DNA of 7,875 nucleotides from CAKOSP01 sp964371745 (GTDB lineage Bacteria; Bacillota_I; Bacilli_A; RF39; UBA660), in NCBI GenBank assembly GCA_964371745.1, contig CAYJNS010000053.1:1-7875 (forward strand), in the 5' to 3' direction. How positions within the stretch are numbered: position 1 is the first letter of the stretch; each line of letters opens with the position of its first letter. The notes below the pieces were generated by a model. That model searched no databases, was not told the DNA's origin, and saw only the letters and a list, made by a program, of their open reading frames with translations. Below are positions 1-7,526 of the stretch, one piece after another. The translations under genes were made by a program, and so were the position numbers.

Positions 1-83
1 TTTTATTTTTAATAATACTAAAATATATAATAGAAAGTATTATAAGAGTTATATAGTAGTATCTTTCAAAAATAAAACTTTTA

Positions 84-113
84 AAAAAAACATTTCTAAA
101 CAAATGTTTTTTT
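84..113. repeat. AT-rich inverted repeat (hairpin), possible terminator or operator
   Basis: A perfect 12-bp inverted repeat: the arm at 84-95 (seven A, then CATTT) pairs with the arm at 102-113 (AAATG, then seven T) around a 6-nt loop at 96-101. Only one G-C pair is present, so the hairpin is weak. The A tract on one side and T tract on the other would suit a bidirectional intrinsic terminator for a gene left of the window. The right arm touches the TG of the extended -10 element at 113-121, so it could instead be an operator for the helicase gene. The symmetry is seen directly; the role is inferred. Confidence 0.45.
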
Positions 114-121
114 GTTATAAT
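93..121 (+). promoter_or_regulatory. Promoter of the SNF2-helicase cluster (extended -10)
   Basis: A perfect TATAAT at 116-121 is preceded by TG at 113-114 with one intervening base, giving an extended -10 (TGnTATAAT). The position 17 bp upstream (93-98, TTTCTA) matches the -35 consensus poorly, which is tolerated in extended -10 promoters. Transcription would begin near 128, leaving a leader of about 20 nt before the ATG at 150. The hairpin at 84-113 overlaps the spacer and -35 region, so initiation could be regulated there. Confidence 0.6.
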
Positions 122-135
122 ATAAAGAGTACAGA

Positions 136-144
136 AAGGGGTGG
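136..144 (+). promoter_or_regulatory. Ribosome-binding site that sets the helicase start at 150
   Basis: AAGGGGTGG resembles the anti-16S consensus AAGGAGGTG and ends 5 nt before ATG 150. The alternative GTG at 141 lies inside this site and so cannot be its own start; GTG at 153 is possible but less well spaced. Confidence 0.65.
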
Positions 145-149
145 TTTAT

Positions 150-3100
150 ATGGTGATTAGAGATAAAAAGATTCAAGAATCTTTATCTAAATTTTTAACA
201 AGTTCAATATATAGTGATATGATAAAAATAAAAAGTGATGATATTACTAATACAACTATAAGAAATTATTCGGATTATTCTCATTATACTTTTTTAGTTA
301 ATGATTTATATAGACAATATAATATATCTTTTGATGTACATGATGTTGTTTTTGAAAATTTTTCTTGTTCTTGTTCATATTTTAGAGTGAATAAAATGTG
401 TAAGCATGTAGGTGCTGGTATTGCGCACGTTCTTTTAGATGGCAAAATAGAAGATGAAACGATTGAAGATAAATATCAAAAAGTATTTGATTTAATTGTT
501 CGGGGCAATAATAAAAAATATATAAATTTAATACCTATACTTGAATTTAATCCCACTAATAATGAAGTATTATTTAAAATAAAGTTAGGAATAGATAAAC
601 TTTATTATATAAGTCATAGAATAAATAATTTTGATTATGCATATGCATATAAAAAATCACCTTATCAAGTAGGTGTTGGTTTTACATTTGATCCAAGTGT
701 TCATTACTTTACTAAAGAAGATGAAANNNNNNNNNNATATGCTTTATAAAAGTTTAGTTCAAAAAGGTTATCATACGTCAAATTTTGCTACACTTGATAC
801 AGAATCTCTTGATAATATATTGCTTGCTTTAAAAAATAAAACTATTGAAGTATATAAAGTAGGAACATCTTCTGGATATGAAGAAGTAAATCCATTTGAA
901 ATACATCTTAATAAAAAGGATGATGGTTATGAATTTAAATTTAAGTTTAAAGATTTTCATTTCTTAAATAAAAATAAGAGTTATTTTTATGATGGAAAAT
1001 TATGCAAACTAAATAAAGAAGCTACTAAAATAATAAATGCGATGAATAGTGAGGGCTTAAATAGTATTGTACTTAGTGAAGAGAATGCTTTGAAATTAAA
1101 TAGAAATTTATCACAAAACTTTAAAAATAATATAGTAATTGAAGAAAAATTAAAAGATAAGTTTGAAATAATTATTCCGAAAGTAAAACTATACTTTGAT
1201 TATAAAGATAAGGTATTATTAAAAATAGGTTTTATATATAAAGAGACTGAAGCAGACTATTTTGAAGAAGAAAAACCATTTAGAAATGAAATATTTGAAA
1301 ATAAAATATTTGAAGAGATGTTATCTTTTGGATTTTTAGCAGAAGATAAAATTATTTCCATGGAAAAAATAAATGATTTAGTTAAATTTTATGATGAAAC
1401 TTTACCTATTTTAGAAGAAAAATATGAAGTATATGGAACAAAGAAATTTAAAAGTAGTGGTGTTTTAAAGGAAAATTCTATTAAAAGTCAGTTTTCTATT
1501 GGAAAAGACAATATTATGTCTTATAGTTTTGATTTAGGGGCTATCACAGATAAAGAGTTAACTCGTCTTTTTGATAGTATGAAAAATAAAGAAAAATATT
1601 TTAAACTTAAAAGCGGTAAAATAATTAGTACTGAAAATAATGATTTAAAAGAACTTAAAGAAGTTATGGACGGGCTTGATGTATATGATAGTGAGGGTAC
1701 TATACCTAAATATAGGGCTTTATATCTTGATAGTGTAAAGGACTATTCTATTATTAAAACTGATAATATATTTAATAACTTTATAAGTAATTTTAATCAG
1801 TATAAAAATAGTAATATAATTATATTTAAAGAAGATGAAAAAATATTAAGAGATTATCAAAAAGAAGGGGTTAAGTGGCTTAATAATATTTATAAAACTG
1901 NNNNNNNNNNAATTCAAACAATAGTCTTTTTAAAAGAAGTTATAAGAGAAAAAAAAGACGCTAAAATACTAATAGTAGCGCCAACTTCTTTAGTTTATAA
2001 CTGGGAAAGAGAGTTTGTAAAGTTTGGTAGTAAACTAAACTATAAAGTGTGTGCCGATGCAAAGAGCAAAAGACTTGAAATATTAAATAGCAATATAAAT
2101 ATATTAATTACTTCATATGGAATGTTAAGGCAAGATAAAGATGAGTATGATAAAAAAGAATTTGATTTAATAGTTATAGATGAGGCTCAAAATATAAAAA
2201 ATCCTAAAACTGGTATATCACTTGCTTTAAAATCTTTAAATAGTAAAAGAAAAATTGCACTTACTGGAACACCTGTTGAAAACTCTATTTTAGAAGTTTG
2301 GAGCATCTTTGATTTTATTATGCCTGGTTTTTTAAATAGTCTATCCAAGTTTCAATCCAAATTTAATTTTAGAGAAATAGATGATGATGCACATGATAAA
2401 CTAGCTTTACTACATAAATTAATTACACCTTTTATTTTAAGAAGAAGAAAAAAGGATGTATTAACTGACTTGCCTGATAAGATGGAAAATCTTATTTATT
2501 TAGATCTTCCACCTAAACAAAAAGAAATATATGCAATGCAAGTTAAGAAAAGTCGTGAAGAATTTGAAGAGTTAATGAAAAAAGAAGGTTTTTTAAAAGC
2601 AAGATTTAAAATATTACAGCTTTTAACTAAATTAAGACAAATATGTGTTCATCCAAAACTTTTATTTGATAATGAAAAACTAGAATCAGTAAAATTTACT
2701 GAAGTAATTAATTTAATAGAATCTTATAAAGAAAATGGACATAAACTACTTTTATTTTCATCTTTTAAATCAGCTCTTGATTTACTTAAAAAAGATTTGT
2801 ATAATAGTGGTATATCATTTTATAGTATAGATGGCTCAGTTAAATCAAAGGAAAGAAATAATTTAGTTGATGCTTTTAATAATGATAATACAGATGTATT
2901 TTTAATTACACTTAAAGCAGGTGGAACAGGACTTAATTTAACTGGAGCAGATGTAGTAGTGCATCTTGATTTATGGTGGAATCCTCAAGTAGAAAATCAA
3001 GCAACTGATAGAGCTCATAGAATTGGTCAAAAAAATACTGTTGAAGTTATTAAAATGGTTTGTAAAGGCACAATTGAAGAAAAAATAGTAGAGCTTCAAG

Positions 3101-3216
3101 AAAAGAAAAAAATATTAAATGATGCTTTAATAGATGCAGATAATAAAGATGAGTTAATACTTGATAAGTTAACTGAAAAAGATATAGTTAATTTACTTAG
3201 TATGACTGAGGAGTAA
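150..3216 (+). CDS. SWIM zinc-finger SNF2-family helicase/ATPase (interrupted by two assembly gaps)
   Basis: SNF2-type DNA-dependent ATPase, expected to translocate on double-stranded DNA in the cytoplasm. An N-terminal SWIM finger (CxCx8CxH: C73, C75, C84, H86 from ATG 150) probably binds nucleic acid. The long middle region (about 740-1840) fits the bacterial SNF2-associated domain. The helicase core follows: RDYQKEG (from about 1849), APTSLVYNWE (near 1978), DEAQ Walker B (2179-2190), TGTPVEN (2263-2283), GGTGLNL (2920-2940) and RAHRIGQ (3010-3030). The N run at 727-736 breaks the frame, so the upstream part (frame of 150) and the downstream part (frame of 739) are one gene with a mis-sized gap. 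The second N run sits where Walker A (GLGKT) should be; bases remaining on both sides fit G...T followed by IQT. The full length is probably a little over 1,020 aa, normal for this family. The family is certain; the biological role is not (general remodelling or repair, or defence). Confidence 0.93.
727..736. other. Assembly gap (10 N) that breaks the reading frame
   Basis: Ten Ns fall between the KEDE-ending N-terminal part and the LYKSLVQKG continuation of the helicase. The upstream codon phase and the downstream phase differ across ten bases. A true missing length divisible by three would restore one frame, so ten is a placeholder and the break is not a biological frameshift. Confidence 0.9.
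1901..1910. other. Assembly gap (10 N) over the Walker A motif
   Basis: The gap lies between WLNNIYKT and IQTIVFLKEV. In SNF2 ATPases these segments flank roughly 15 residues containing GLGKT. The visible G base before the gap and A base after it fit the first base of Gly and the last base of Thr. About 43 bases would be missing, which keeps the frame. The missing length is inferred from the family pattern. Confidence 0.85.
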
Positions 3217-3219
3217 TTA

Positions 3220-3402
3220 ATGGAGGAGTTATTTGATTTAATAAATACCATAAATGAACATAAAAAAATAATGTTTAAAAATTTAAAACCAGAAGTAGAT
3301 AATATAATAAATAACAAAGAAACTAATATTAAATATATAGATGGAATGTTTGATAAATTAATTGAAATAATTTATGATAATGAAAGTGAAAGATGTACTT
3401 AA
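3220..3402 (+). CDS. Small acidic/helical protein of unknown function (60 aa), possibly truncated
   Basis: ATG 3220 begins 3 nt after the helicase stop. A GAGGAG ribosome-binding site (3208-3213) lies inside the end of the helicase gene, so the two are probably translationally coupled. The product is short, charged and predicted helical by eye (MEELFDLINTINEHKKIMFK at the N-terminus, then IDGMFDKLIEIIYDNE). It has no signal peptide, no transmembrane segment and only one Cys, next to the C-terminus. I do not recognise a family. Its last codons overlap the start of the RhuM-like tail at 3374. The ending ESERCT looks unlike a natural helical end, so the C-terminus may have been lost at a deletion junction. 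It could equally be an intact small protein. The start and coupling are well supported; any function is not. Confidence 0.6.
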   Translation: MEELFDLINTINEHKKIMFKNLKPEVDNIINNKETNIKYIDGMFDKLIEIIYDNESERCT

Positions 3403-3541
3403 AAATAGTGGTAGTATATCTCATGAAAAGGCAATAAATAAGGCTCATAATGAATATGAAAAATATAAAGTTATTCAAGATAAAAAATATATTTCATCAA
3501 TGGATGAGTTATATAATAAATATTTAGAAGAAAATAAATAA
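3374..3541 (+). pseudogene. Probable C-terminal remnant of a RhuM-family protein
   Basis: The frame is open from 3371 (in-frame TAA at 3368-3370) to TAA 3539-3541. It begins ATG 3374 or ATG 3380 and encodes about 53-55 aa. The segment VLKNSGSISHEKAINKAHNE, followed by YEKYKVIQDKKYISSMDELY, resembles from memory the C-terminal tail of RhuM-family ('virulence RhuM') proteins: a 'vL...G.iSh..A..kA..EyekY...Qd' pattern. Full members are several hundred residues long, and the large N-terminal part is absent here. No ribosome-binding site precedes either ATG, and the frame overlaps the end of the 3220-3402 ORF. I infer a remnant left by a deletion. An intact small protein translated by coupling is the alternative. 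Confidence 0.5.
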
Positions 3542-3560
3542 TTAGAAAGTGGAGGTAATT

Positions 3561-3941
3561 ATGATTAGAATATTTTTAGAAGATATAGTTGGAGGGGCAT
3601 TTGATTATGTATTAAATAATACAAATGAAACAGCGCTTTCATTTGGAAAGTTAGAAAAGTATGGATTTAAAGTGATTGATATATTAAATAAGGATGGTCA
3701 CAACGCTTACTTAGTATTAAGTAGAGATTTAACAGATATTTTTTTTAATGAACATAAAGAAATGTTTAAAGAATGTAGAATTGATGGAGAATACGGAGTT
3801 GAAGTTATTGGAGAAAATCCAATTAATTATATTGCTGGTAAAATATATGGACCAATTTCAGTTAATGTTTTACAAGCATTGTGGAGTGAAGACGCTACTA
3901 GTGCACTAATAGATTTTGATAAAAAGAAGGTAAGAAAATAA
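3561..3941 (+). CDS. Hypothetical protein, 126 aa, linked to Nudix and HD genes
   Basis: ATG 3561 is placed by a strong GGAGGT (3551-3556) 4 nt upstream; the earlier GTG at 3549 precedes that site and is not credible. The protein starts MIRIFLEDIVGGAFDYVL and ends in a basic KKKVRK tail. It looks soluble and mixed alpha/beta, with no signal peptide, no membrane segment and a single Cys. I recognise no motif or family. Its stop is 1 nt from the start of the Nudix gene, so it almost certainly shares that transcript. This suggests a role near nucleotide handling, though context is the only support. The codon use and base composition look like the neighbours. Confidence 0.8.
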   Translation: MIRIFLEDIVGGAFDYVLNNTNETALSFGKLEKYGFKVIDILNKDGHNAYLVLSRDLTDIFFNEHKEMFKECRIDGEYGVEVIGENPINYIAGKIYGPISVNVLQALWSEDATSALIDFDKKKVRK

Positions 3942-3942
3942 A

Positions 3943-4515
3943 ATGACAAATTATAATATTATAAAAGAATATATTCCGTATGGAAACCAGGAACTTAAGG
4001 ATAAAGAAACTATATTAGAATTTATTAAAACGTTTGAAAATCATTTATTACGTGAAAATTGTTTTGGTCACCTTACAGCTTCAACTTGGGTATTAAATGA
4101 AGATTTAAATAAAATTTTATTATTATATCATAATGATTTTAAAGGCTTTGTTTACCCTGGAGGACATGCAGATGGTGATAATAATTTACTAAATGTTACT
4201 TTAAAAGAACTTGAAGAAGAAACCGGTTTAAAAGATGTAATTGTTTCTGAAAAGATTTTTTCATTAGAGTGTGCTCCAATAGCCAACCATGTTAAAAAAG
4301 GTAAGAATGTTAGTGCTCATACTCATCATAATATTTCTTATTTGATAATTGTTAAAAATGAAAACATGTCTGATATAAGAATTTTAGAAACTGAAAATTC
4401 AGTTGTGAAGTGGTTTGATATTGCTGATCTTGATCTTGAAATATTAGTAAAATGGTTTCAACCAGTTTATATAACTGCAAAAGAAAAAATAAGGAGATTA
4501 AGAAAGGATAATTAA
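3943..4515 (+). CDS. Nudix hydrolase (190 aa)
   Basis: Hydrolyses a nucleoside-diphosphate-linked substrate with a divalent metal; the substrate cannot be read from the sequence. The Nudix box covers residues 74-96: G74, then K88-E89-L90-E91-E92-E93-T94-G95-L96. The catalytic metal-binding glutamates E89, E92 and E93 are kept. The first Glu of the classical GX5EX7REUXEEXGU pattern is Asn (N80), and the Arg is Lys (K88). The motif is entered by YPGGHADGDN, a variant opening I associate with a Nudix subgroup carrying GGHxDGD. A His-rich stretch HTHHN (about residue 125) may line the substrate pocket. ATG 3943 starts 1 nt after the 126-aa gene, with AGAAGG (3925-3930) upstream. The HD gene begins 1 nt after its stop. 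Housecleaning of nucleotides or nucleotide-sugar metabolism are both possible. Confidence 0.9.
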   Translation: MTNYNIIKEYIPYGNQELKDKETILEFIKTFENHLLRENCFGHLTASTWVLNEDLNKILLLYHNDFKGFVYPGGHADGDNNLLNVTLKELEEETGLKDVIVSEKIFSLECAPIANHVKKGKNVSAHTHHNISYLIIVKNENMSDIRILETENSVVKWFDIADLDLEILVKWFQPVYITAKEKIRRLRKDN

Positions 4516-4516
4516 A

Positions 4517-5548
4517 ATGAATATAATCGAGGAAAATTATATCACTAATAAAGAATTAAAAGAATATCATATGATGCTATGTGATAATGATTACCCAAAA
4601 TTTATTGATAAGTATTTAAAATTAAAAAATCTCCAAAAGTTAAAGGGCATTGGGCAGTATTGCGGCTGTGATTATTTTCGTGTTTATAATATAAGATATT
4701 GGTATAGTAGATATGATCACAGCATTTCCACTGCTTTAATCACATGGAATCTAACAAAAAGTAAAAAACAAACTATAGCGGCATTATTACATGATTTAGG
4801 AACCCCTGCATTTTCACATTGTGTAGATTATATGTTAGGAGATAGTATTGCACAAAATTCAAGTGAATTATCTGTAAAGGAAATAATACAAAATTCAAAA
4901 GAATTGCTAGAACTTTTAAAAGAAGATGGTTTAACAGTAGATGAAATTACTAATTTAAAGTTATACCCTATAGTAGAAAATAGTACCCCTAAGCTATGTG
5001 CGGATAGATTAGATGGCGTAATACCAACTGCTTATATATGGTTAAATAAAATTTCTCTTGCAGATACACAAAAGTATTATAAAGAAATAACGATATTAAA
5101 AAATGAAGATAATATTAGCGAGATAGGATTTAAAACTAAAGAATCAGCTGAATTGTTTTTTGAAGCAATCCATTTATATTCTATGGAACTTCAGTCAAAT
5201 AGAAATAATGCGGTTTTAACTTTTTTAGCTAACTCATTAAAAGAGTTGATATCAAAAAAAATAATTACAAAAGATGATTTATATAATTATAGCGAAAAAG
5301 ATATACTTGTATTATTTGAAAAAAATATTCCTAATTGGAAAAATTATACTAAGTCTTTAAAAATTATTAGTACAGATAAATTTATACCAGGAACTATGAG
5401 TAAAATAGAAACTAAAAAAAGATTTGTTAATCCCTTATGTGTAGTGGATAATAAGATAAAAAGATTAAGTGAAGTATCAAAAAAAGCAAAAAATTTAATC
5501 GATATATATGAAAAATACGAAGATAAAATATATTATTATTTTTCATAA
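4517..5548 (+). CDS. HD-domain phosphohydrolase (343 aa)
   Basis: Metal-dependent phosphohydrolase of the HD superfamily, closest in pattern to the dNTPase/COG1078-like HD proteins. Visible metal ligands are H68 (in RYDHSIS), H92-D93 (LLHDLGTPAFSH), H101 in the same segment, and D163 or D166 in ADRLDG. The rest is helical with no membrane segment or signal peptide, so the protein is cytoplasmic. ATG 4517 follows the Nudix stop by 1 nt, with AGAAAGGA (4501-4508) as ribosome-binding site. Related proteins known to me read LFHDIATPVFAH and KQESTE at the equivalent places; here these are LLHDLGTPAFSH and AQNSSE. The likely substrate is a nucleotide, but nothing shows which one. Pairing with a Nudix enzyme suggests linked nucleotide-pool chemistry. 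No forward intrinsic terminator is visible after the stop. Confidence 0.88.
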   Translation: MNIIEENYITNKELKEYHMMLCDNDYPKFIDKYLKLKNLQKLKGIGQYCGCDYFRVYNIRYWYSRYDHSISTALITWNLTKSKKQTIAALLHDLGTPAFSHCVDYMLGDSIAQNSSELSVKEIIQNSKELLELLKEDGLTVDEITNLKLYPIVENSTPKLCADRLDGVIPTAYIWLNKISLADTQKYYKEITILKNEDNISEIGFKTKESAELFFEAIHLYSMELQSNRNNAVLTFLANSLKELISKKIITKDDLYNYSEKDILVLFEKNIPNWKNYTKSLKIISTDKFIPGTMSKIETKKRFVNPLCVVDNKIKRLSEVSKKAKNLIDIYEKYEDKIYYYFS

Positions 5549-5607
5549 ATAGAAAGATGTGTAAAATCGTGAATAACTAGAAAAGATAAATTTAGTATAA
5601 GTTGTAG

Positions 5608-5617
5608 TACACGTGTA
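5608..5617. repeat. Short perfect palindrome TACACGTGTA
   Basis: A 10-bp perfect palindrome lies in the non-coding gap between the HD gene and the reverse-strand surface gene. It could be a protein-binding site or chance. No T tract follows, so it is not a terminator. Confidence 0.25.
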
Positions 5618-5631
5618 TGAAAAATGTTGCA

Positions 5632-5660
5632 CAAACAAAAAGAGCAAAATTATTTGCTCT
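5632..5660 (-). terminator. Intrinsic terminator of the surface-protein gene
   Basis: AGAGCAAA (5641-5648) and TTTGCTCT (5653-5660) form an 8-bp stem with a 4-nt loop. Read on the reverse strand, the stem is followed by TTTTGTTTG (5640-5632), a good U tract. It lies 27 nt beyond the TGA at 5687-5689. On the forward strand no T run follows the stem, so termination of the HD transcript here would be weak. Confidence 0.85.
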
Positions 5661-5686
5661 ATCAAGAAAGCTCATAGATGTATATA

Positions 5687-7294
5687 TCATTTAAGAGTTT
5701 TTTTTCTTATATTAATAATTAAGATTATGCTAATAATTGAAACAAATCCAATAATAGAATAAACTATAATATTATCATTAGTACTAGGATTAATAGTATC
5801 AGTTGCAATAGGATTACTATCTATAAGGTTAAATGTTGCAACCGCTAATTCGCCAGAAGCAAGATCTATTTCAATTTTATTTTCACCTAATTGTAGTTTA
5901 TCAATAACTGTACTATCTAATTCAAGTATAACACTACCTTGTTTAAAACTAAAACCAGATTTAATGTCTATATTATTTATTCTTAAATTAATCATTTTAA
6001 AATTATCAAAATCTAAATCCCATTTTATTAGAATTTCATCATTTATATAACGGTCATAAGTTAAATTTTCATATTCAACAACTGGAGAGAATATTATTTG
6101 TTCAGTTTCTGCAATTATTGTGTAATTTTCATTAATATTAAGTATATCAATAGGGAAATTGGTAGCAATAGTATCTTTCAATAATTGCTCTATACCATTA
6201 ATTTTAATAGATGTGAATATATATCCTGCATCAGTTGAAAGGGTGTACGTTTTTGAAGTTCCATCTATTAAATATGTTGGATTCGATTGTGCATCGTGAC
6301 TAGAATTTTCTGTTAAATAAAACTCAATAGAATGGTGAATTTGTCCATTTACCGTTACTTTACTATTTACTGTTGCATAATTTATATTATTATCTGGATG
6401 AATATAAGTAACGTCATATTCATTATTTCCTGTAGTTATTACTGTATTAGGCTCATCCCAAGTCCAACCAGCTGGTAAATTAATGCTGTATAAAGGCAGT
6501 CCAACTATACCATCTTGTTCTTTAGGCGGAGACGTTATATATCGTTCTATTTCCCATTCGACACTATAAGTTCTATTATTAACTCCTGAAACATTTGGAA
6601 GAGTATCATCCCATTCATAATAATCAGGGTATCTAAGTGAAATTTCAGCTGTATGCGTACCTGCAGAAGTTGCTTTATTACCAGTTATAGTAAACATTGA
6701 GTTAGGATCATCAAAATCAATCAATGTATAGTCTGAACCGTCAAAAGTGTAAAAATTCATTGTTTGCTCTATACCATTATAAGTGAGTGCATTAGCTGGG
6801 TTTAATGTCGGCGTTTCAACAGAACTTATGGTTTTTTTTACATCAGTTGCTTTTAAATTTAATGAGAACCTTTCGTCATTTTCTGCTATTAGAACGAAGG
6901 TGCAATTTAGGTCTCGTGGAAAATTGGTCATATCAGCCTCGAAAATTTCAAATTGAAGATGTATATGATCACCGCTTTCTATTGTAAGTGGTGTAGCGAG
7001 CGAGTTACCAACGCGAGAAAGGTTTTTTATCGCAGAAAAACTAACAATAGGCATATCATAGCCATTTATCTTAATAGTTGATGAAGTTGTATTAACAGCA
7101 TATACTGTTAATATTACTGAAGATTCACCAAAATGTATATCGCCAAAATCAAGTTCACTTATGTTAGTTGTATCATTTAAATTCTTTTTGAAAACTATAT
7201 CATTTGAAGCAGCATTTACCTTCATACCTCCTAATAGTAAAAACATAAATGTAATTACAGTCATTATTAGACTTATTTTTATAATATTTTTCAT
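5687..7294 (-). CDS. Secreted multi-domain Ig-like surface protein with sortase-type anchor (535 aa)
   Basis: A cell-surface protein, presumably structural or adhesive. Signal peptide 1-28: MKNIIK, a hydrophobic core and a VNA-A cleavage site. Residues 30-155 form an ASPM/SPD-2/Hydin-like ('choice-of-anchor D') Ig fold (LDFGDIHFGESS...VNTTSSTIKI). Residues about 158-250 resemble a bacterial Ig-like repeat (LTYNGIEQT...FTITGNKATSAGTHTAEI...VEWEI). About 255-315 is another Ig-like module (INLPAGWTWDEP...NNEYDVTYIHPDNNINY). About 320-400 resembles a 'bacterial repeat' beta domain (GYIFTSIKINGIEQL). About 400-495 is X2-like (SVILELDSTVIDKL...GENKIEI). Then come NPSTND (502-507), a membrane span (509-528) and the basic tail RKKTLK, the layout of a sortase signal. 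The start is set by AAGGAGG (7300-7306) 5 nt before ATG 7294. It has its own promoter and terminator. No enzyme motif is visible and the ligand is unknown. Confidence 0.9.
   Translation of the reverse strand: MKNIIKISLIMTVITFMFLLLGGMKVNAASNDIVFKKNLNDTTNISELDFGDIHFGESSVILTVYAVNTTSSTIKINGYDMPIVSFSAIKNLSRVGNSLATPLTIESGDHIHLQFEIFEADMTNFPRDLNCTFVLIAENDERFSLNLKATDVKKTISSVETPTLNPANALTYNGIEQTMNFYTFDGSDYTLIDFDDPNSMFTITGNKATSAGTHTAEISLRYPDYYEWDDTLPNVSGVNNRTYSVEWEIERYITSPPKEQDGIVGLPLYSINLPAGWTWDEPNTVITTGNNEYDVTYIHPDNNINYATVNSKVTVNGQIHHSIEFYLTENSSHDAQSNPTYLIDGTSKTYTLSTDAGYIFTSIKINGIEQLLKDTIATNFPIDILNINENYTIIAETEQIIFSPVVEYENLTYDRYINDEILIKWDLDFDNFKMINLRINNIDIKSGFSFKQGSVILELDSTVIDKLQLGENKIEIDLASGELAVATFNLIDSNPIATDTINPSTNDNIIVYSIIGFVSIISIILIINIRKKTLK
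5774..5791 (-). other. Putative sortase recognition motif NPSTND
   Basis: These codons read N-P-S-T-N-D immediately before the C-terminal hydrophobic stretch and basic tail of the surface protein. This is where LPXTG occurs in classical anchored proteins. It resembles the NPQTN type used by class B sortases and the (N/L)PxTGD-like motifs of gut Firmicutes. No sortase gene is in the window. Confidence 0.5.
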
Positions 7295-7323
7295 AATTTC
7301 CTCCTTAAATATCCGTAATGTAT

Positions 7324-7352
7324 ATTATATAGAAATAGAACTATAAAGTCAA
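7324..7352 (-). promoter_or_regulatory. Sigma-A promoter of the reverse-strand surface gene
   Basis: Read on the reverse strand: TTGACT at 7352-7347, a 17-bp spacer and a perfect TATAAT at 7329-7324. Transcription would start near 7317, giving a leader of about 22 nt that contains AAGGAGG. This is the best promoter in the window. Confidence 0.85.
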
Positions 7353-7526
7353 GTTATATGCTCGATAAGTGTTATTATATTTTTCAAAAAGTATGAATAA
7401 GATTAAATTTTGATATAAAACTGAATTTAGTTTAGCGTTCGACTATCTAAATAAAATAAAATGTGATATAATTTAATCAAGTTTTTTTAAAATGAAATTA
7501 AATATAAATTAAAATTAGAATTTGTA

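Noticed and set aside
673..738. An ATG at 673 as the start of a separate helicase protein
   Set aside because: The bases from 673 to the gap already encode the helicase N-terminal part in another frame; the frame change comes from the arbitrary gap size.
3096..3317. Reverse-strand ORF of 73 codons
   Set aside because: It lies opposite the conserved end of the helicase and the small ORF, has no ribosome-binding site, and is a by-product of AT-rich codons.
3549..3560. GTG at 3549 as start of the 126-aa protein
   Set aside because: It precedes the GGAGGT site at 3551-3556, which is correctly spaced for ATG 3561.
5549..5640. A forward-strand terminator after the HD gene
   Set aside because: The only strong hairpin (5641-5660) has its T tract on the reverse strand; the palindrome at 5608-5617 has no T run after it.
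6805..7346. Two short forward-strand ORFs (6805-6987 and 7161-7346)
   Set aside because: Both lie opposite the surface-protein gene, which has a signal peptide, ribosome-binding site, promoter and terminator; neither short ORF resembles a protein.
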